From Symsagittifera roscoffensis (lineage: Eukaryota; Xenacoelomorpha; Acoela; Convolutidae), in the NCBI RefSeq assembly GCF_963678635.1, contig NC_087067.1, positions 6,366,647 through 6,430,646 on the forward strand: a DNA stretch of 64,000 nucleotides, in the 5' to 3' direction. This document shows positions 21,535 through 31,787 of this stretch, one piece after another. Positions within the stretch are counted from its first letter, which is position 1, and every line of letters begins with the position of its first letter. Made by a program: the position numbers and the translations under genes. The notes under the pieces were generated by a model that was given only the letters and a program-made list of their open reading frames with translations, made no database searches and was not told where the DNA came from.

Positions 21535-21895
21535 TACGTAATTTTGGAGTGAAATTTTAATTTTCAAAATTTCGAATGGAGCCTGTCATGCTCAGTTTTC
21601 TCGTACCAACTGAAAACACAAAGTGAAAAATCAGAACATCCGAATTTACAATTGCGAGAAATTACTCAAGAAAAACAGTGGGAAATTGCTCAATTTGCAA
21701 AAACCATAAAACAAAAAGACAGTGACTTTGATACCGGATCATTTGGATCAAACCTTTATATTAATTAAATAGTATACCCATACTGTTTTATAAGACCGAT
21801 CGTTTCGATCAATTTAGCAATTTAAACCAGTGACTCCGAAAAGGTGCCCGAGTGGGGGCGTTGTTAAGGGTTTTCAGACAGATTGCAACCTAGCC

Positions 21896-22013
21896 GGACC
21901 ACTAGGAGACTTGACTGGAAGAGGTGACCAGTCGAGTGGGAAAGTGGTTCACAAGGATCGAAACGGACCACTAGGAGACTTGACTGGAAGAGGTGACCAG
22001 CCAAGTGGGAAAG
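21896..22013. repeat. direct repeat pair in the element 1 leader
   Basis: A 49-bp sequence starting ggaccactaggagacttgac occurs at 21896-21944 and 21965-22013 with two differences. It is non-coding as far as I can tell. Confidence 0.85.
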
Positions 22014-22890
22014 CGTGCTGCTGTCAAGTGCAGAACAGAGACAACCAGCACAGGATCACCACAAGAGGACGCACAAGGGTGTTCTCAAGTTGGGCAACGG
22101 GTATCGTTAGAATCCACATTACATTATAGGAGATAAGTGTAAAATTGGATAAGCGGAGTCCCATTGTTTTGAGGAAGTTTTTGCACAAGCAGGCCTGGAA
22201 ACAGGTCTACGGTTTTCTCTCGAGAGGTTTAGCACCCGGCGCTTAAGGGATTTTTCGGCTTAAGAGGGGGGCTAAAGAGGGGGGAGGTTGGAAGGGGGGC
22301 TGATTAAGTTAGAGGTTGGCGCTTATCAATTGTAAAAAGGGGGGACACATTAGGGTAACTAATTGCTCGGCATCGTCGACTTAGTTAAATTAGATATTTA
22401 CACGCGTTGGTTATAGAAAGCAAATATCCAAAATTAGAATCAGGTTAAGGTAGGTACCCTGGTCGGATCGGTAGGGGGAAACGGACATAGACAGTTTTTG
22501 TGATACCCCATAAGATCGCTAGCAGGGGGGAGGAAAACGCGTGGCAAGCGGGTACCAGACATTTTTTGGGACAAAGATTGACATCAGTCAACCTTGAATT
22601 TCAGGAGAATTCACCCATCTGTTTTTTGAAATTTTTTCCAGTTTAAAATTTTACGTTTTGGTGAAAACTTGTTGTCAGTATTTTAACGAACAGGTGATCA
22701 CAAGACACCTGCGGGGAATTTAGAGTTTCAAATAGCCTGAAAAGACTGGATCAATATTTTGGTTTCGACCATTAAGATAGGGATTTTGGGAAAATTTTTA
22801 CAAGAGCTCAAGTGGTGGTAAAAGGTACAGTGGTTCAACAGTCCCTACAACGGAGAAGAAGAGACCCGATATCCAGACACTCAGTGACGA
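22014..22890 (+). other. element 1 leader, G-rich, no gene
   Basis: There are several G runs (ggggggctaaagaggggggagg near 22265-22290, and aaaaaggggggacac near 22335) and no credible coding frame. Part of the LTR and the primer-binding site should be in 21434-23712, but without the second LTR I could not place them. Confidence 0.45.
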
Positions 22891-23456
22891 GTCTTGGGAC
22901 AGTACCGAAGAAGTCTTGGGACATTGCAGTCTGGGGACAGTCTTGGGGCAACACAGTCTTGGGATAGTCTTGGGACAGTGCAGCCTTGGAACAGTCTTTG
23001 ACCAGAGCAGTCTTGGTACGAAACAGTCTTGGGACAGTGGTCTTGGGACATTAGTCTTGGGACGTTGGACTTGGGCCATTGGTCTTGGGACGGTGGTCTT
23101 GGGACGTTGGTCTTGGGCCATTGGTCTTGGGACGGTGATCTTGGGACATTGGTCTTGGGCCATTGGTCTTGGGACATTAGTCTTGGAACAGTGGTCTTGG
23201 GACATTGGTCTTGGGCCATTGGTCTTGGGACATTAGTCTTGGGACGTTGGTCTTGGGACATTAGTCTTGGGACATTGGTCTTGGGACATTGGTCTTGGGC
23301 CATTGGTCTTGGGACATTAGTCTTGGGACGATAGTCTTGGGACGTTGGTCTTGGGACACTAGTATTGGGACGTTGGTCTTGGGACATTAGTCTTGGGACA
23401 TTAGTCTTGGGACGTTGGTCTTGGGACATTGGTCTTGGGACACTAGTCTGGGGATA
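22891..23456. repeat. 14-bp minisatellite (tcttgggacattgg)
   Basis: About 40 variants of tcttgggacattgg and tcttgggccattgg occur in tandem, with a few units of other length. Because 14 is not a multiple of 3, the array cycles through frames every 42 bp and stays open in several frames on both strands. The long repetitive reading frames there (22798-23429 minus, 22916-23334 plus) are a by-product, not genes. Confidence 0.93.
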
Positions 23457-23712
23457 CTAACAAGAAGTACTGGGAAAACACTGAATAATAGGAAGGGGGC
23501 ACTAAAAGAGTACTAGGTCAGGTTGAAGTAACCAATTGTAAGATCATATTCCCTATCCTATCCTAACACATAAAATTTTCAAGAGCTCAAGAAAAGTTGT
23601 TTTCAGCAAATCGTTGATTTTTTTTTAGAAAATTTTTTTTTCCAAAAGAGGTTTTAACTTTAGAGTAGAATTTTGTAGATATTAATACTGTAAATAGTAA
23701 CAATTGTAAATA

Positions 23713-25548
23713 ATGAGGCGAAGCAGGGTACCGGTAGCTGAAAAGAGGTCTACCGAAGCGAAGACAAAGTATAACTCGTCGCTACGTAAAACAACATCAA
23801 TGGGTCCGAAAGTAACAAAAAAGAACTTTTCAGTTGGTATGGTCAGCACGAGGAGTACCATGGAGAACAAAGCAAAAGAGGGCACAGAAGAGGAACGAGT
23901 AGAACCCACCATCGAGATTGATCTAGAGACACCTGATCAAAGTGTGGATGAAGCAGGAAAGAAGACGACAGAGTCAACTCCAATGCCTAATGCGGAAGAA
24001 CCTAACCCGAATCCCATAGAGTTCTCACCGATAGACAACGCGGAAGACACAACAGGCAACACGCAAGAAACAGTGAAGGATGAGTCTCAAAAGAGAACGT
24101 CTTTTACTGAAAGATTAGCAATGATGGTCGGAATGAGATCGAAGGACGCAGCAGTGGAGGAGACGAAAGTTGAGAAAAGCAAAACATTCGGAACAGTATC
24201 CACGAGAACGACAGAAACCGATCAGAACGAGGGTCAGAGAAAATCGGGACCAGCGATCAACTACAGGACAACAACGGACCATGGAACGACAACTCTTGAG
24301 TTAAGCGACTTGATGGCGAAACTAGATCAGATAGATGAGAAATTGAAGCACAGCGAAGAGGATAGAAATGTGATAAAGAAGGAAATGAGACACAACAAAC
24401 ATGAGTACTTGGACAACTATTTCCATCTAGCGAGAGCGACGGAGGAAAAGCTTCAGAAGATGTCTGACAAAGTAGAAACCACTGATGAAGAGCGAGAGAA
24501 GAACATCAGAAAGGACATGCAGGAAATGAAGCAGCGATATGACGCAGTGAATTGCCAGTTAGGGAGTTTGGAAACGAGAATGGATACGATGAGTAGGGAA
24601 CAGGATGAGAGCTCAAGTGCAATACAGACAAAGCTAGACGCTATACTTAGGAATTCAACACAACAAGACAGGCCAGCTGCAGAGAGGACACAAGGTAATA
24701 GAGTGGACTTCGTGGAGCCTCAAAGGAACAAACGACAGTCAACACCGTTACCAGCAACCCGGGAGGCCGCGATTACGGCACCGGTGGGGGCCAGGGCCAT
24801 AATAAAAAATGGAACAGCGAACACAACCAATGGTCCATGGGACTCCACGACTCACAACAACGTGGGACCGGATGCCATGACATGGGCAAGCACCTGGGAA
24901 ATGATGAACAGGACGCTAGAAGCCTTCGCCACAAGGAATACCGGCTCGAGTGACAGGGGAAGCAACAAATCCAGGAAAACCTTCAAGAAACCGAAGGAGT
25001 TCAAAGATGATTCAGATGGATGCATTGACACTTGGGTAGAAGTCATGAGGTTGCACTTAGAACAAGACAACTTGAACGATGAGAGGCAAGCATGCACAGC
25101 GATACTGAGCAATCTGGAAGGCACGGCATTGAAATGCGTGGTTGCGAAGAAAGAAGAGGAACGCGACACAGCGGACAAAATCTTTGAAATATTGTTAAAT
25201 AGATTCGGCTCAGGCATGAAGGGTCATCAAGCGATGATGCGATTTGAGAAGAGGAGACAAAGGGACGATGAATCGATTGACAGGTTCCTAGATGATCTTG
25301 AGAGCTTGAGAAGAAGGAGTGACCCGGAAGAATCCACCAATCGGAGGAACTTCAGCATCGCCTCAAAGTTCATTGATGGGGTAAAAAGTGATGACTTGAG
25401 AACGATGTTAGCAACGTACTATACACAAAGCCACAAAGGTCGTCATGGTACAAGCCCAGAGATGACATGGACAAACGCAGATCATGCGCGAACTGCGGGT
25501 CAGCTGATCATCATGTGGCGGACTGCACGACATACAAACAGGGCATGA
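23713..25548 (+). CDS. gag: Gag of element 1
   Basis: This 611-residue reading frame starts at the first ATG after the leader. The N-terminal third is acidic, Thr/Glu-rich and low in complexity. Residues about 200-310 are coiled-coil-like (LMAKLDQIDEKLKHSEED and following heptads). The capsid-like retrotransposon Gag domain covers about residues 430-565, with CIDTWVEVMRLHLEQ, then ILSNLEGTALKCV, LLNRFGSG and RFLDDLESLRRRS. The last 35 residues or so are out of the conserved frame. The zinc knuckles expected here continue in the -1 frame of the next ORF, which overlaps by 82 nt. This is either frameshift expression or, more likely in a damaged copy, a small deletion near 25440. Confidence 0.88.
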   Translation: MRRSRVPVAEKRSTEAKTKYNSSLRKTTSMGPKVTKKNFSVGMVSTRSTMENKAKEGTEEERVEPTIEIDLETPDQSVDEAGKKTTESTPMPNAEEPNPNPIEFSPIDNAEDTTGNTQETVKDESQKRTSFTERLAMMVGMRSKDAAVEETKVEKSKTFGTVSTRTTETDQNEGQRKSGPAINYRTTTDHGTTTLELSDLMAKLDQIDEKLKHSEEDRNVIKKEMRHNKHEYLDNYFHLARATEEKLQKMSDKVETTDEEREKNIRKDMQEMKQRYDAVNCQLGSLETRMDTMSREQDESSSAIQTKLDAILRNSTQQDRPAAERTQGNRVDFVEPQRNKRQSTPLPATREAAITAPVGARAIIKNGTANTTNGPWDSTTHNNVGPDAMTWASTWEMMNRTLEAFATRNTGSSDRGSNKSRKTFKKPKEFKDDSDGCIDTWVEVMRLHLEQDNLNDERQACTAILSNLEGTALKCVVAKKEEERDTADKIFEILLNRFGSGMKGHQAMMRFEKRRQRDDESIDRFLDDLESLRRRSDPEESTNRRNFSIASKFIDGVKSDDLRTMLATYYTQSHKGRHGTSPEMTWTNADHARTAGQLIIMWRTARHTNRA

Positions 25549-28253
25549 AGAGTTTAGGATATGCACCCGATGAGGAAGATATGAGTCAGATGGAAGAACA
25601 CGAGTTCTATAGTGGCTTGATCATCAAAATTGGTGCAAGATGCTTCTTCTGCAACCAAGAGGGACACTTCACGATGGACTGTCCGTTGTTTTGGGAAGCG
25701 GTCAAGAACCAGATTCATCCAAAACACAAGTTGGCGCTAGCAGCAATGCAGAACCAAAGAAACAGACAAGGTGAATTTGAGACGAAAAACCTAGAAAGAC
25801 CAAATGCGGAGCTACCGACGAAAACAGTAAAAGCTGTAACACAATGTAATAGTGCAGTAGAGGCCACGGTGAAGAACGCACAAGAAATAGATTATGAGAA
25901 GGCGGCAGCGGAGGCCATCAACAAAGTGTTACAAGGCCTAGCAGCGAAAGAAATAGAACAACGACTGAAGCAAGAAATCCAAAGACAGAAGATGAACGAA
26001 GCATTAAGTTGCTCACAGACAATACCAGCAGCTGCTGAGGGGTCGACAAAAAATGGAAATTGCAACACGGTAAAAATGGTTACAGGAAAGCCATTTGGCA
26101 TAACAAAGATTGGGGCAAGAATAATGTCAATAATCAATGTGGGCGGCCACGAAGTAACGAGAAACTTGAGCGAACTAAGTGACCAGACAATAATGCACAT
26201 TGATGTGTACGCAGATTACTTGAGTAGTATAAGCCCGCAAACGACTTCTAGAGCATTGAGAGCACTACTCACGAGAGGGGGTAGCAAGTCGGTACGTGTT
26301 GATAACAGGTACACAGAAGCTTATGGTCCACATGAAGTGATGCTAAATATAGATGGAATCAACGTCTATACCAAAACAATGATAACATGTGACGAAGACC
26401 TAATTGGGCAAATCTACGTGGGAAGAGAAGAGTTGAAGGTGAGATCGATTGGACACTGCGCCATGCTTGAAGAAGATGCGATGCACATCGGGACAGAGGC
26501 AGATGTGACAGGACACGTGCTAGACATAAGTGGTAAGAAGACTCAGTTACGTGTGCTACTTGATACGGGAGCAGTCTTGAGTGTCATACCAATCGAAACT
26601 TGGGAACGAATGGGCTTCAACAAAGATGATTTGATAGATTCGAGAATACGGTTGTCAGCTGCGAACAAAGGGGCCCTGCGGGTGTTGGGCAGAACGCCGA
26701 TAATAGCCCTCAATCTGGGGGAACGTAACCTGTGGATGAGCTTTCTTGTGGTAGAAAACCTAGATGAGTCTGACCAATTTATTTTAGGAAGAGTCTTCAT
26801 CAGAAACTTTGATGTAGCGATTGATCTAAACAACGCAATGTTCAGGATACGGAACCCGGATAGGAGGTACGCAATCAAACCGGTAAATTTAATAATGGCA
26901 AATGAAACCAAAGCACCGGTATTCTTGAGTAGGAGGGTGAGGCTAAAGGCGAACGAGGCGGCGATTGTAAGCTTACGAATGAAAAATTACAATGAACTAA
27001 GTGACAACAAGCAGGTATGCGTAGTCCCAAATCCAAATAGTCAAAGTGCTGCTGTTTTAGGAAGATCCTTCTCGATTACGAAGAGCGGCCTTTGCGTGAG
27101 TGTCTTGTTGAATACCCTTGACATGCCAATCACGATACATAGGGGGAGGAAACTGGGATATGCTTTACCTGTTAAAACTCGATATGAAATGACTGAAAAC
27201 CATAAACAAAATGAAGTTGTTGATTGTCCCAATCATAGGGACAAAATTTGTATCTTGAGACGATTAAACAAAATAAAAGATTCATCAGGTCTTGTGAAGT
27301 CACTTAGGTCAGAGACGGACAATGGACTATCGAGCTGTTCGAATTTCCCGGAACGGCCCACATTAGACGAAACACAGGGTGATAAACCGGTTCTACCGGA
27401 TATTGAACACTTAAGAGGCAAGTTCACGGACGAACAGCTCGAAGCCATCAAGGACGTACTAGAGCGGAACGAGGAAGTTTTTTCAAGACATAAGGCAGAC
27501 ATCGGGTGTTGTAATTTTGTTGAGCATGAAATAGAACTTGAGGAAAACGCAATACCGCACAGGGAGGGGGCGAGGCGCATAACCCCACACAAATCGGATG
27601 CGTGTAGAAAGGAGATTGAAACGCTACTAGAGTATGACATGATAGAACCATCCAAATCACCGTGGGCGTGTGGAGTAGTGATGGTCAAAAAGAAAGGCGA
27701 CCAGTTGAAGTTTTGTTGTGACTTTCGATACCTGATCTCCGTCACGGTGAAGGATGGCTATCCCATACCTAGGATTGATGAGAGCCTCTCGAAGTTAGGT
27801 GATGCAAAATTTTTTACGACTCTTGATTTAGGCTCGGCTTTTTGGCAGGTACCGCTGAGGAAGCAGGACAGGGACAAGACAGGGTTTGCCTGCGAGTTGG
27901 GTCTGTTTCAATGGAAACGGATGCCGTTTGGACTTTGCAATGCCACAGCCACGTTTCAGCGGTTGATGGCGCACGCGCTGATAGGCGTGACGAAGAAGTA
28001 CGGCAATCTGGTAATGTGCTATGTGGATGACGTGGTAATAGCGACACCCACACTAGAGGACCACATTGAGAGACTCGACGAAGTATTTGCGTGTATGAGG
28101 AGGTCGGGGCTGAAGTGCAAACCGTCAAACTGCGAGATACTCAAGGACTCGATAAAATACTTGGGCAGGATGGTGGACAAACACGGCATCAGACCAGATC
28201 CAGACGCGGTAGAGGCAGTCCTAACTTGGAAATCGCCGAAGACGGAACAATAA
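25467..28253 (+). CDS. pol: Nucleocapsid knuckles, protease and reverse transcriptase of element 1
   Basis: Two CX2CX4HX4C zinc knuckles lie at residues 7-20 (CANCGSADHHVADC) and 59-72 (CFFCNQEGHFTMDC). A retropepsin active site, LLDTGA, has its Asp at residue 366. The reverse transcriptase follows from about residue 690, with KKKGDQLKFCCDFRYL, TTLDLGSAFWQVPL, MPFGLCNATATFQRLM and the catalytic YVDD starting at residue 852. The order and motifs are those of Ty3/gypsy. The frame ends at an in-frame TAA (28251-28253), and the sequence after it (SFLGFANYYREFVKGYADK) continues the RT connection in the same frame, so this stop is a break. The frame is -1 relative to Gag. Confidence 0.92.
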   Translation: MDKRRSCANCGSADHHVADCTTYKQGMKSLGYAPDEEDMSQMEEHEFYSGLIIKIGARCFFCNQEGHFTMDCPLFWEAVKNQIHPKHKLALAAMQNQRNRQGEFETKNLERPNAELPTKTVKAVTQCNSAVEATVKNAQEIDYEKAAAEAINKVLQGLAAKEIEQRLKQEIQRQKMNEALSCSQTIPAAAEGSTKNGNCNTVKMVTGKPFGITKIGARIMSIINVGGHEVTRNLSELSDQTIMHIDVYADYLSSISPQTTSRALRALLTRGGSKSVRVDNRYTEAYGPHEVMLNIDGINVYTKTMITCDEDLIGQIYVGREELKVRSIGHCAMLEEDAMHIGTEADVTGHVLDISGKKTQLRVLLDTGAVLSVIPIETWERMGFNKDDLIDSRIRLSAANKGALRVLGRTPIIALNLGERNLWMSFLVVENLDESDQFILGRVFIRNFDVAIDLNNAMFRIRNPDRRYAIKPVNLIMANETKAPVFLSRRVRLKANEAAIVSLRMKNYNELSDNKQVCVVPNPNSQSAAVLGRSFSITKSGLCVSVLLNTLDMPITIHRGRKLGYALPVKTRYEMTENHKQNEVVDCPNHRDKICILRRLNKIKDSSGLVKSLRSETDNGLSSCSNFPERPTLDETQGDKPVLPDIEHLRGKFTDEQLEAIKDVLERNEEVFSRHKADIGCCNFVEHEIELEENAIPHREGARRITPHKSDACRKEIETLLEYDMIEPSKSPWACGVVMVKKKGDQLKFCCDFRYLISVTVKDGYPIPRIDESLSKLGDAKFFTTLDLGSAFWQVPLRKQDRDKTGFACELGLFQWKRMPFGLCNATATFQRLMAHALIGVTKKYGNLVMCYVDDVVIATPTLEDHIERLDEVFACMRRSGLKCKPSNCEILKDSIKYLGRMVDKHGIRPDPDAVEAVLTWKSPKTEQ

Positions 28254-29059
28254 TTGATGAGCTTTCTGGGTTTTGCAAACTACTACAGAGAATTTGTCAA
28301 AGGCTACGCAGACAAGGTTTATCCGATGCAACAGTTAATGAGGCACAAGGGCAAGAAAGTCACGTGGAATAACGCAGCAGAAGAGTCATTCCAGAAAATA
28401 AAGAAAGAGTTGTGCGAGGCACCAGTACTAGGGATGCCAACAGAGAAGGGGATGTACGTACTGGATACGGACGCGTCGGTAGTAGCGATATCGGGAATAC
28501 TCCACCAGGAACAAGAGTGGAACGGGAAGACAGTCTTGAGACCGATAGCGTGCGGGAGCAAAGTCCTAAGTGACACGGAAATGAAGTACGGAGCCCAAAA
28601 GCAGAGATGTTCGCGGTGGTTACCTTTGTCGAGAAATATAGGGCATACCTAGGCAGTGAGCCATTCAAATTGCGGGTCGACAACCGGGCACTAAGCTGGT
28701 TGAAGACGTACTCAATGGACCAAAGTTACATTGGGAGGTGGATAGTTCGCCTGGACGGATACAATATGATAATTGAGCACAGAACACGAGACAAACATCA
28801 AAATGCTGACAGCTTGAGCAAGAAGACGGAGTTCTACGAGAGACAAGAACAGTGGGAGGCAGATAGACCTGAAATCAAAGATGGCTTCTCCTTCATGGAC
28901 AAGGAAACGTATGACAGTCTTCCTCTCACGAGATGGTTGGACAAATCAGGCAAACCAATAGAAGATCACCCCGAGTTACCAAAGGAAACTACGAGAAAAA
29001 CAATCTTGAGAAAGAACCGAGGGATGCCGATAGGAATAATGCTCAGTCAAAGATCGTGA
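28254..29059 (+). pseudogene. RNase H region of element 1 pol, frameshifted
   Basis: 28254-28652 carries the RT connection and the start of RNase H, with the first catalytic Asp in LDTDASVVAISGILHQ. The conserved protein then moves to the frame of 28607-29059, with FAVVTFVEKYRAYL, LRVDNRALSWLKTY and the last Asp region DKHQNADSLSK. So there is a frameshift near 28600. A second frame change near 29050 leads to the integrase frame. RNase H would degrade the RNA of the RNA-DNA hybrid during reverse transcription. Confidence 0.85.
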
Positions 29060-30900
29060 GGGAGACGCTCAAAGCAAAAGGCTACGATCTCAACCAGGTA
29101 GAGACGGGGGAAGCACAAATAGACGAAGACTTAAAGGGGTTGCTCGAGAGACTAGCAGATGATAAGCCCGTGATTCAAGAAAACTGTAGAGAGGAACCTG
29201 AGGTCACAATACTGCGGAAGAATGGGACGGCTAGTGATAGAAACACCTCGAAGGTGACTAATCTAGATGGGAAGGAAGTGGTGCACACACTGGTTGAAAA
29301 GATCCCAGCTGAATTACTTGAACAGACTAGAGTCAGGAGAAAGAGAGTGGAATTCAAGGAAGAAGCTGAATACCTGGGACCAGGTCAAGAGTCCGGGGAG
29401 CGGTCCACGTCCACAGAAGAAGAAAACACTGAAGGAGAAAATTTGTCCGGGGAGTGTGGAATGTGGGATGTGGACTCGGAAGAAAGCAGTGACAATCAAG
29501 GTAGTCTCTGCATGATATTGGCAGAAGAAAAGATCAGACACCACGACAGGGAACTACAAACAGATCCATCATCAGGAACCTTCAACTTGGATGTGCAGGA
29601 GATACGAGGTGGTGAAGAACTTGAAAGGATTGCAGTTTCGAAGAAGCCATTCAGGGAGCTATCATGCAATTCGAATGTGAGAACAAATCTGGTGCCGGAA
29701 GACGACATGAAGGTAGTAAGGAGGATAGTATGCGTGAAGCTGAATGACGACATCCACAACCCTGGGGAGATGAATGGGCAGATCATGGCGCTGAAGGAAC
29801 ATTTCAAAGCGAGATACAGGCTGTCGGACCTGGTAAGAGCCCAGAAGAATGACAAGATGACAAGCAATCTCTCAAAATGGATCCGAGCGGGATCTAAGGA
29901 GAAAGGGGAACTTGAGGAAGACAGCTACAAGATCCTGAGCCAGTTCTACAAAGAGAGGAAAGAGTTATTCTATCACACGGCTGATGGGGTTGTAGCATGC
30001 AAGAGAAAAGAAGAAGACAAAATACTACACAAGCACAACCTCATCATATTACCACAATTATATCAGACAGAGGTTCTGTTCAGATCACATGATCAAATGG
30101 GGCACCAGGGGATAGACAAAGTGCAACAAAGAATACTTCATAGGTTCGATTGGCCAGGATTGAGGAAAGCCTGTGAGAGGTGGGTGAATGCATGCTTGGA
30201 ATGTTTGCAAGTGAAAGACCCTAGGAAGATGAAATTCCCACTCAAGTCGGTGGAAAGCTCGGAATTTAATGAAGTGGTGCAACTAGACCATCAGAAAATC
30301 TGCATGACGGACTCAGGGTATAACCAGATACTGGTTATAATTGATCACTTCACAAAGCTGGCAGAGGCGGTGCCGTGTCAAACAGCTTCGGCAGAGGAGA
30401 CTTGTGACCACTTGATAACCCATTGGATATCAAGGTATGGTTGTCCAATGACTTTTCAGTCAGACAACGGCAAAGCCTTTGTGGGGGACTTGACTAAGGA
30501 ATTAATGAAGAAGTCACACATAGCTCAAGCACACTCAACGACTTACCATCCGCAGTCCAACGGGCTAGTAGAGAGACAGAATAGAACGTTGGTGAACATG
30601 CTGAGGGTATACTGCTCTAGATACATGACAGACTGGGATAAGTATCTGCCTCAAGTCGTAGGGGCATACAACAGTACTCAACACTCAACGACGGGAATCA
30701 GCCCATTCATGATGTTGACAGGCAAAGAGAGAGCGATGCCCCTGACGTTCTTTTACCCGGAGTATGAAGGAAAGAGGACGTCGCCTCAAGCTTACGTGAA
30801 AGAGGCGATCAGGAGACAGCAGGAAATAAACGAGCTGTGCAGAAGGAACACGGCGCAGGCACAGATGAGACAGCGCAAGAAACATGATGAAAAAATATGA
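28933..30900 (+). CDS. Integrase region of element 1 pol
   Basis: The first half (to about residue 300) is an acidic, poorly conserved linker. The integrase follows: an HHCC zinc module (HDQMGH, then CLEC about 35 residues later), then the catalytic core with D452 (QLDHQK), D511 (QSDNGKAF) and E547 (NGLVERQN), 35 residues apart as expected for D,D(35)E. It inserts the cDNA into host DNA. The frame ends at TGA (30898-30900), but the next 160 codons (QAKSYEVGQYVWVF and on) continue in the same frame, so the stop is another break. The frame-changed joint with the RNase H region is near 29050. Confidence 0.9.
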   Translation: MVGQIRQTNRRSPRVTKGNYEKNNLEKEPRDADRNNAQSKIVRETLKAKGYDLNQVETGEAQIDEDLKGLLERLADDKPVIQENCREEPEVTILRKNGTASDRNTSKVTNLDGKEVVHTLVEKIPAELLEQTRVRRKRVEFKEEAEYLGPGQESGERSTSTEEENTEGENLSGECGMWDVDSEESSDNQGSLCMILAEEKIRHHDRELQTDPSSGTFNLDVQEIRGGEELERIAVSKKPFRELSCNSNVRTNLVPEDDMKVVRRIVCVKLNDDIHNPGEMNGQIMALKEHFKARYRLSDLVRAQKNDKMTSNLSKWIRAGSKEKGELEEDSYKILSQFYKERKELFYHTADGVVACKRKEEDKILHKHNLIILPQLYQTEVLFRSHDQMGHQGIDKVQQRILHRFDWPGLRKACERWVNACLECLQVKDPRKMKFPLKSVESSEFNEVVQLDHQKICMTDSGYNQILVIIDHFTKLAEAVPCQTASAEETCDHLITHWISRYGCPMTFQSDNGKAFVGDLTKELMKKSHIAQAHSTTYHPQSNGLVERQNRTLVNMLRVYCSRYMTDWDKYLPQVVGAYNSTQHSTTGISPFMMLTGKERAMPLTFFYPEYEGKRTSPQAYVKEAIRRQQEINELCRRNTAQAQMRQRKKHDEKI

Positions 30901-31410
30901 CAGGCGAAGTCATATGAAGTGGGCCAGTATGTGTGGGTTTTCCAGAATGTGATACCGCCCAAAGGGACGAAGAAGCTACTCAAGAAATGGAGAGGACCAT
31001 TCATGAGAACCGAAGTACATCAACAAGGACGGTTCTACCGCTTGAGTACTGGGCGAGCAGCACATTATGAGAACCTGAAGCCTCATGTCCCATCTCCAGA
31101 GGACTGGTGTATACCAAAAGACATGGAGGGACTAGAGTACCTACTGGTGGAACCAGCATGTGAAGTGAACGAGAAAGGCACCAGAGATAAAAATGATGGC
31201 AATGAGAACTTGTGTTTGGATGACACTGAAAAAATAGACGCGGACTCTGAAGCGGAATCTTTTGTGGAAGAAGATTGGAACGATCCGGATCAAGGTGAGG
31301 TGCCGAAGTGGACAGAACCAGACTTGTCAATACCCGCGGGGACAAGGAGTGGCAATCGCAAACGCACAGGCATAGTGGCACTAGCGCAATCTGTGTCACG
31401 GCGGACATGA
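30901..31410 (+). CDS. Integrase C-terminal tail of element 1
   Basis: It is in frame with the integrase after the TGA at 30898. YEVGQYVWVFQNVIPPK and LLKKWRGPFMRTEV, then YRLSTGRAAHYENLKPH resemble the chromatin/nucleic-acid-binding barrel that follows gypsy integrases. An acidic tail follows. The ATG at 30919 is probably not a true start. It overlaps the macro-like ORF, which is in the -1 frame. Confidence 0.75.
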   Translation, partial: QAKSYEVGQYVWVFQNVIPPKGTKKLLKKWRGPFMRTEVHQQGRFYRLSTGRAAHYENLKPHVPSPEDWCIPKDMEGLEYLLVEPACEVNEKGTRDKNDGNENLCLDDTEKIDADSEAESFVEEDWNDPDQGEVPKWTEPDLSIPAGTRSGNRKRTGIVALAQSVSRRT

Positions 31411-31787
31411 GTTTCAAATCAAGACTGGAAGCAGACTTCAAGAGAGAATACCAGAACGTGGAGTTTCTGTTTAGACAGAGACCGGGACTGGGAGGAATGG
31501 CCGCGCTTCCACCATCAGTAGCACAAGTCCCGGGCAAATATCTGTGCTTCCTAGTGACGAGGGTCAATGACAGAAACACGATCGATCCTGAACACGTGAT
31601 GTTGGCATTAACGAGACTGCGAGACTTCATGATTGAAAGAGGGATAACGGAGGTCTCAATGCCGGTGTATGACCCAAACAGGGGGAAATTGAGCCCAAGG
31701 GAATTGTACGCTATCCTACACGTGGTCTTCGCAGAAACTGAGATAATGGTGCATCTTCACAAGAAATACTACTTGAGCATCGCCTGA
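31308..31787 (+). CDS. macro-domain-like C-terminal ORF of element 1
   Basis: From about residue 25 it reads AICVTADMSFKSRLEADFKR, later GLGGMAALPPSVAQVPGKYL, CFLVTRVNDRNTIDPEHVML, LTRLRDFMIERGITEVSMPV and HVVFAETEIMVHL. This follows the plan of ADP-ribose-binding macro domains: VTADM near the first strand, an oxidised-looking G-x-x-x-L loop, a YLVT-like strand, a helix, a MP-x-x-D loop and a final VF....I..HL strand. I infer the fold from this pattern; the ligand residues are only partly conserved. The frame is -1 relative to the integrase tail with about 100 nt overlap, so it may be a fused Pol domain separated by a frameshift. A macro domain could bind or remove ADP-ribose from proteins at the integration or replication site. 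Confidence 0.6.
   Translation: MDRTRLVNTRGDKEWQSQTHRHSGTSAICVTADMSFKSRLEADFKREYQNVEFLFRQRPGLGGMAALPPSVAQVPGKYLCFLVTRVNDRNTIDPEHVMLALTRLRDFMIERGITEVSMPVYDPNRGKLSPRELYAILHVVFAETEIMVHLHKKYYLSIA

Noticed and set aside
22798-23429. Long repetitive reading frames on both strands over the minisatellite
   Set aside because: A 14-bp tandem repeat is automatically open in several frames; no domain and no ordinary codon use.
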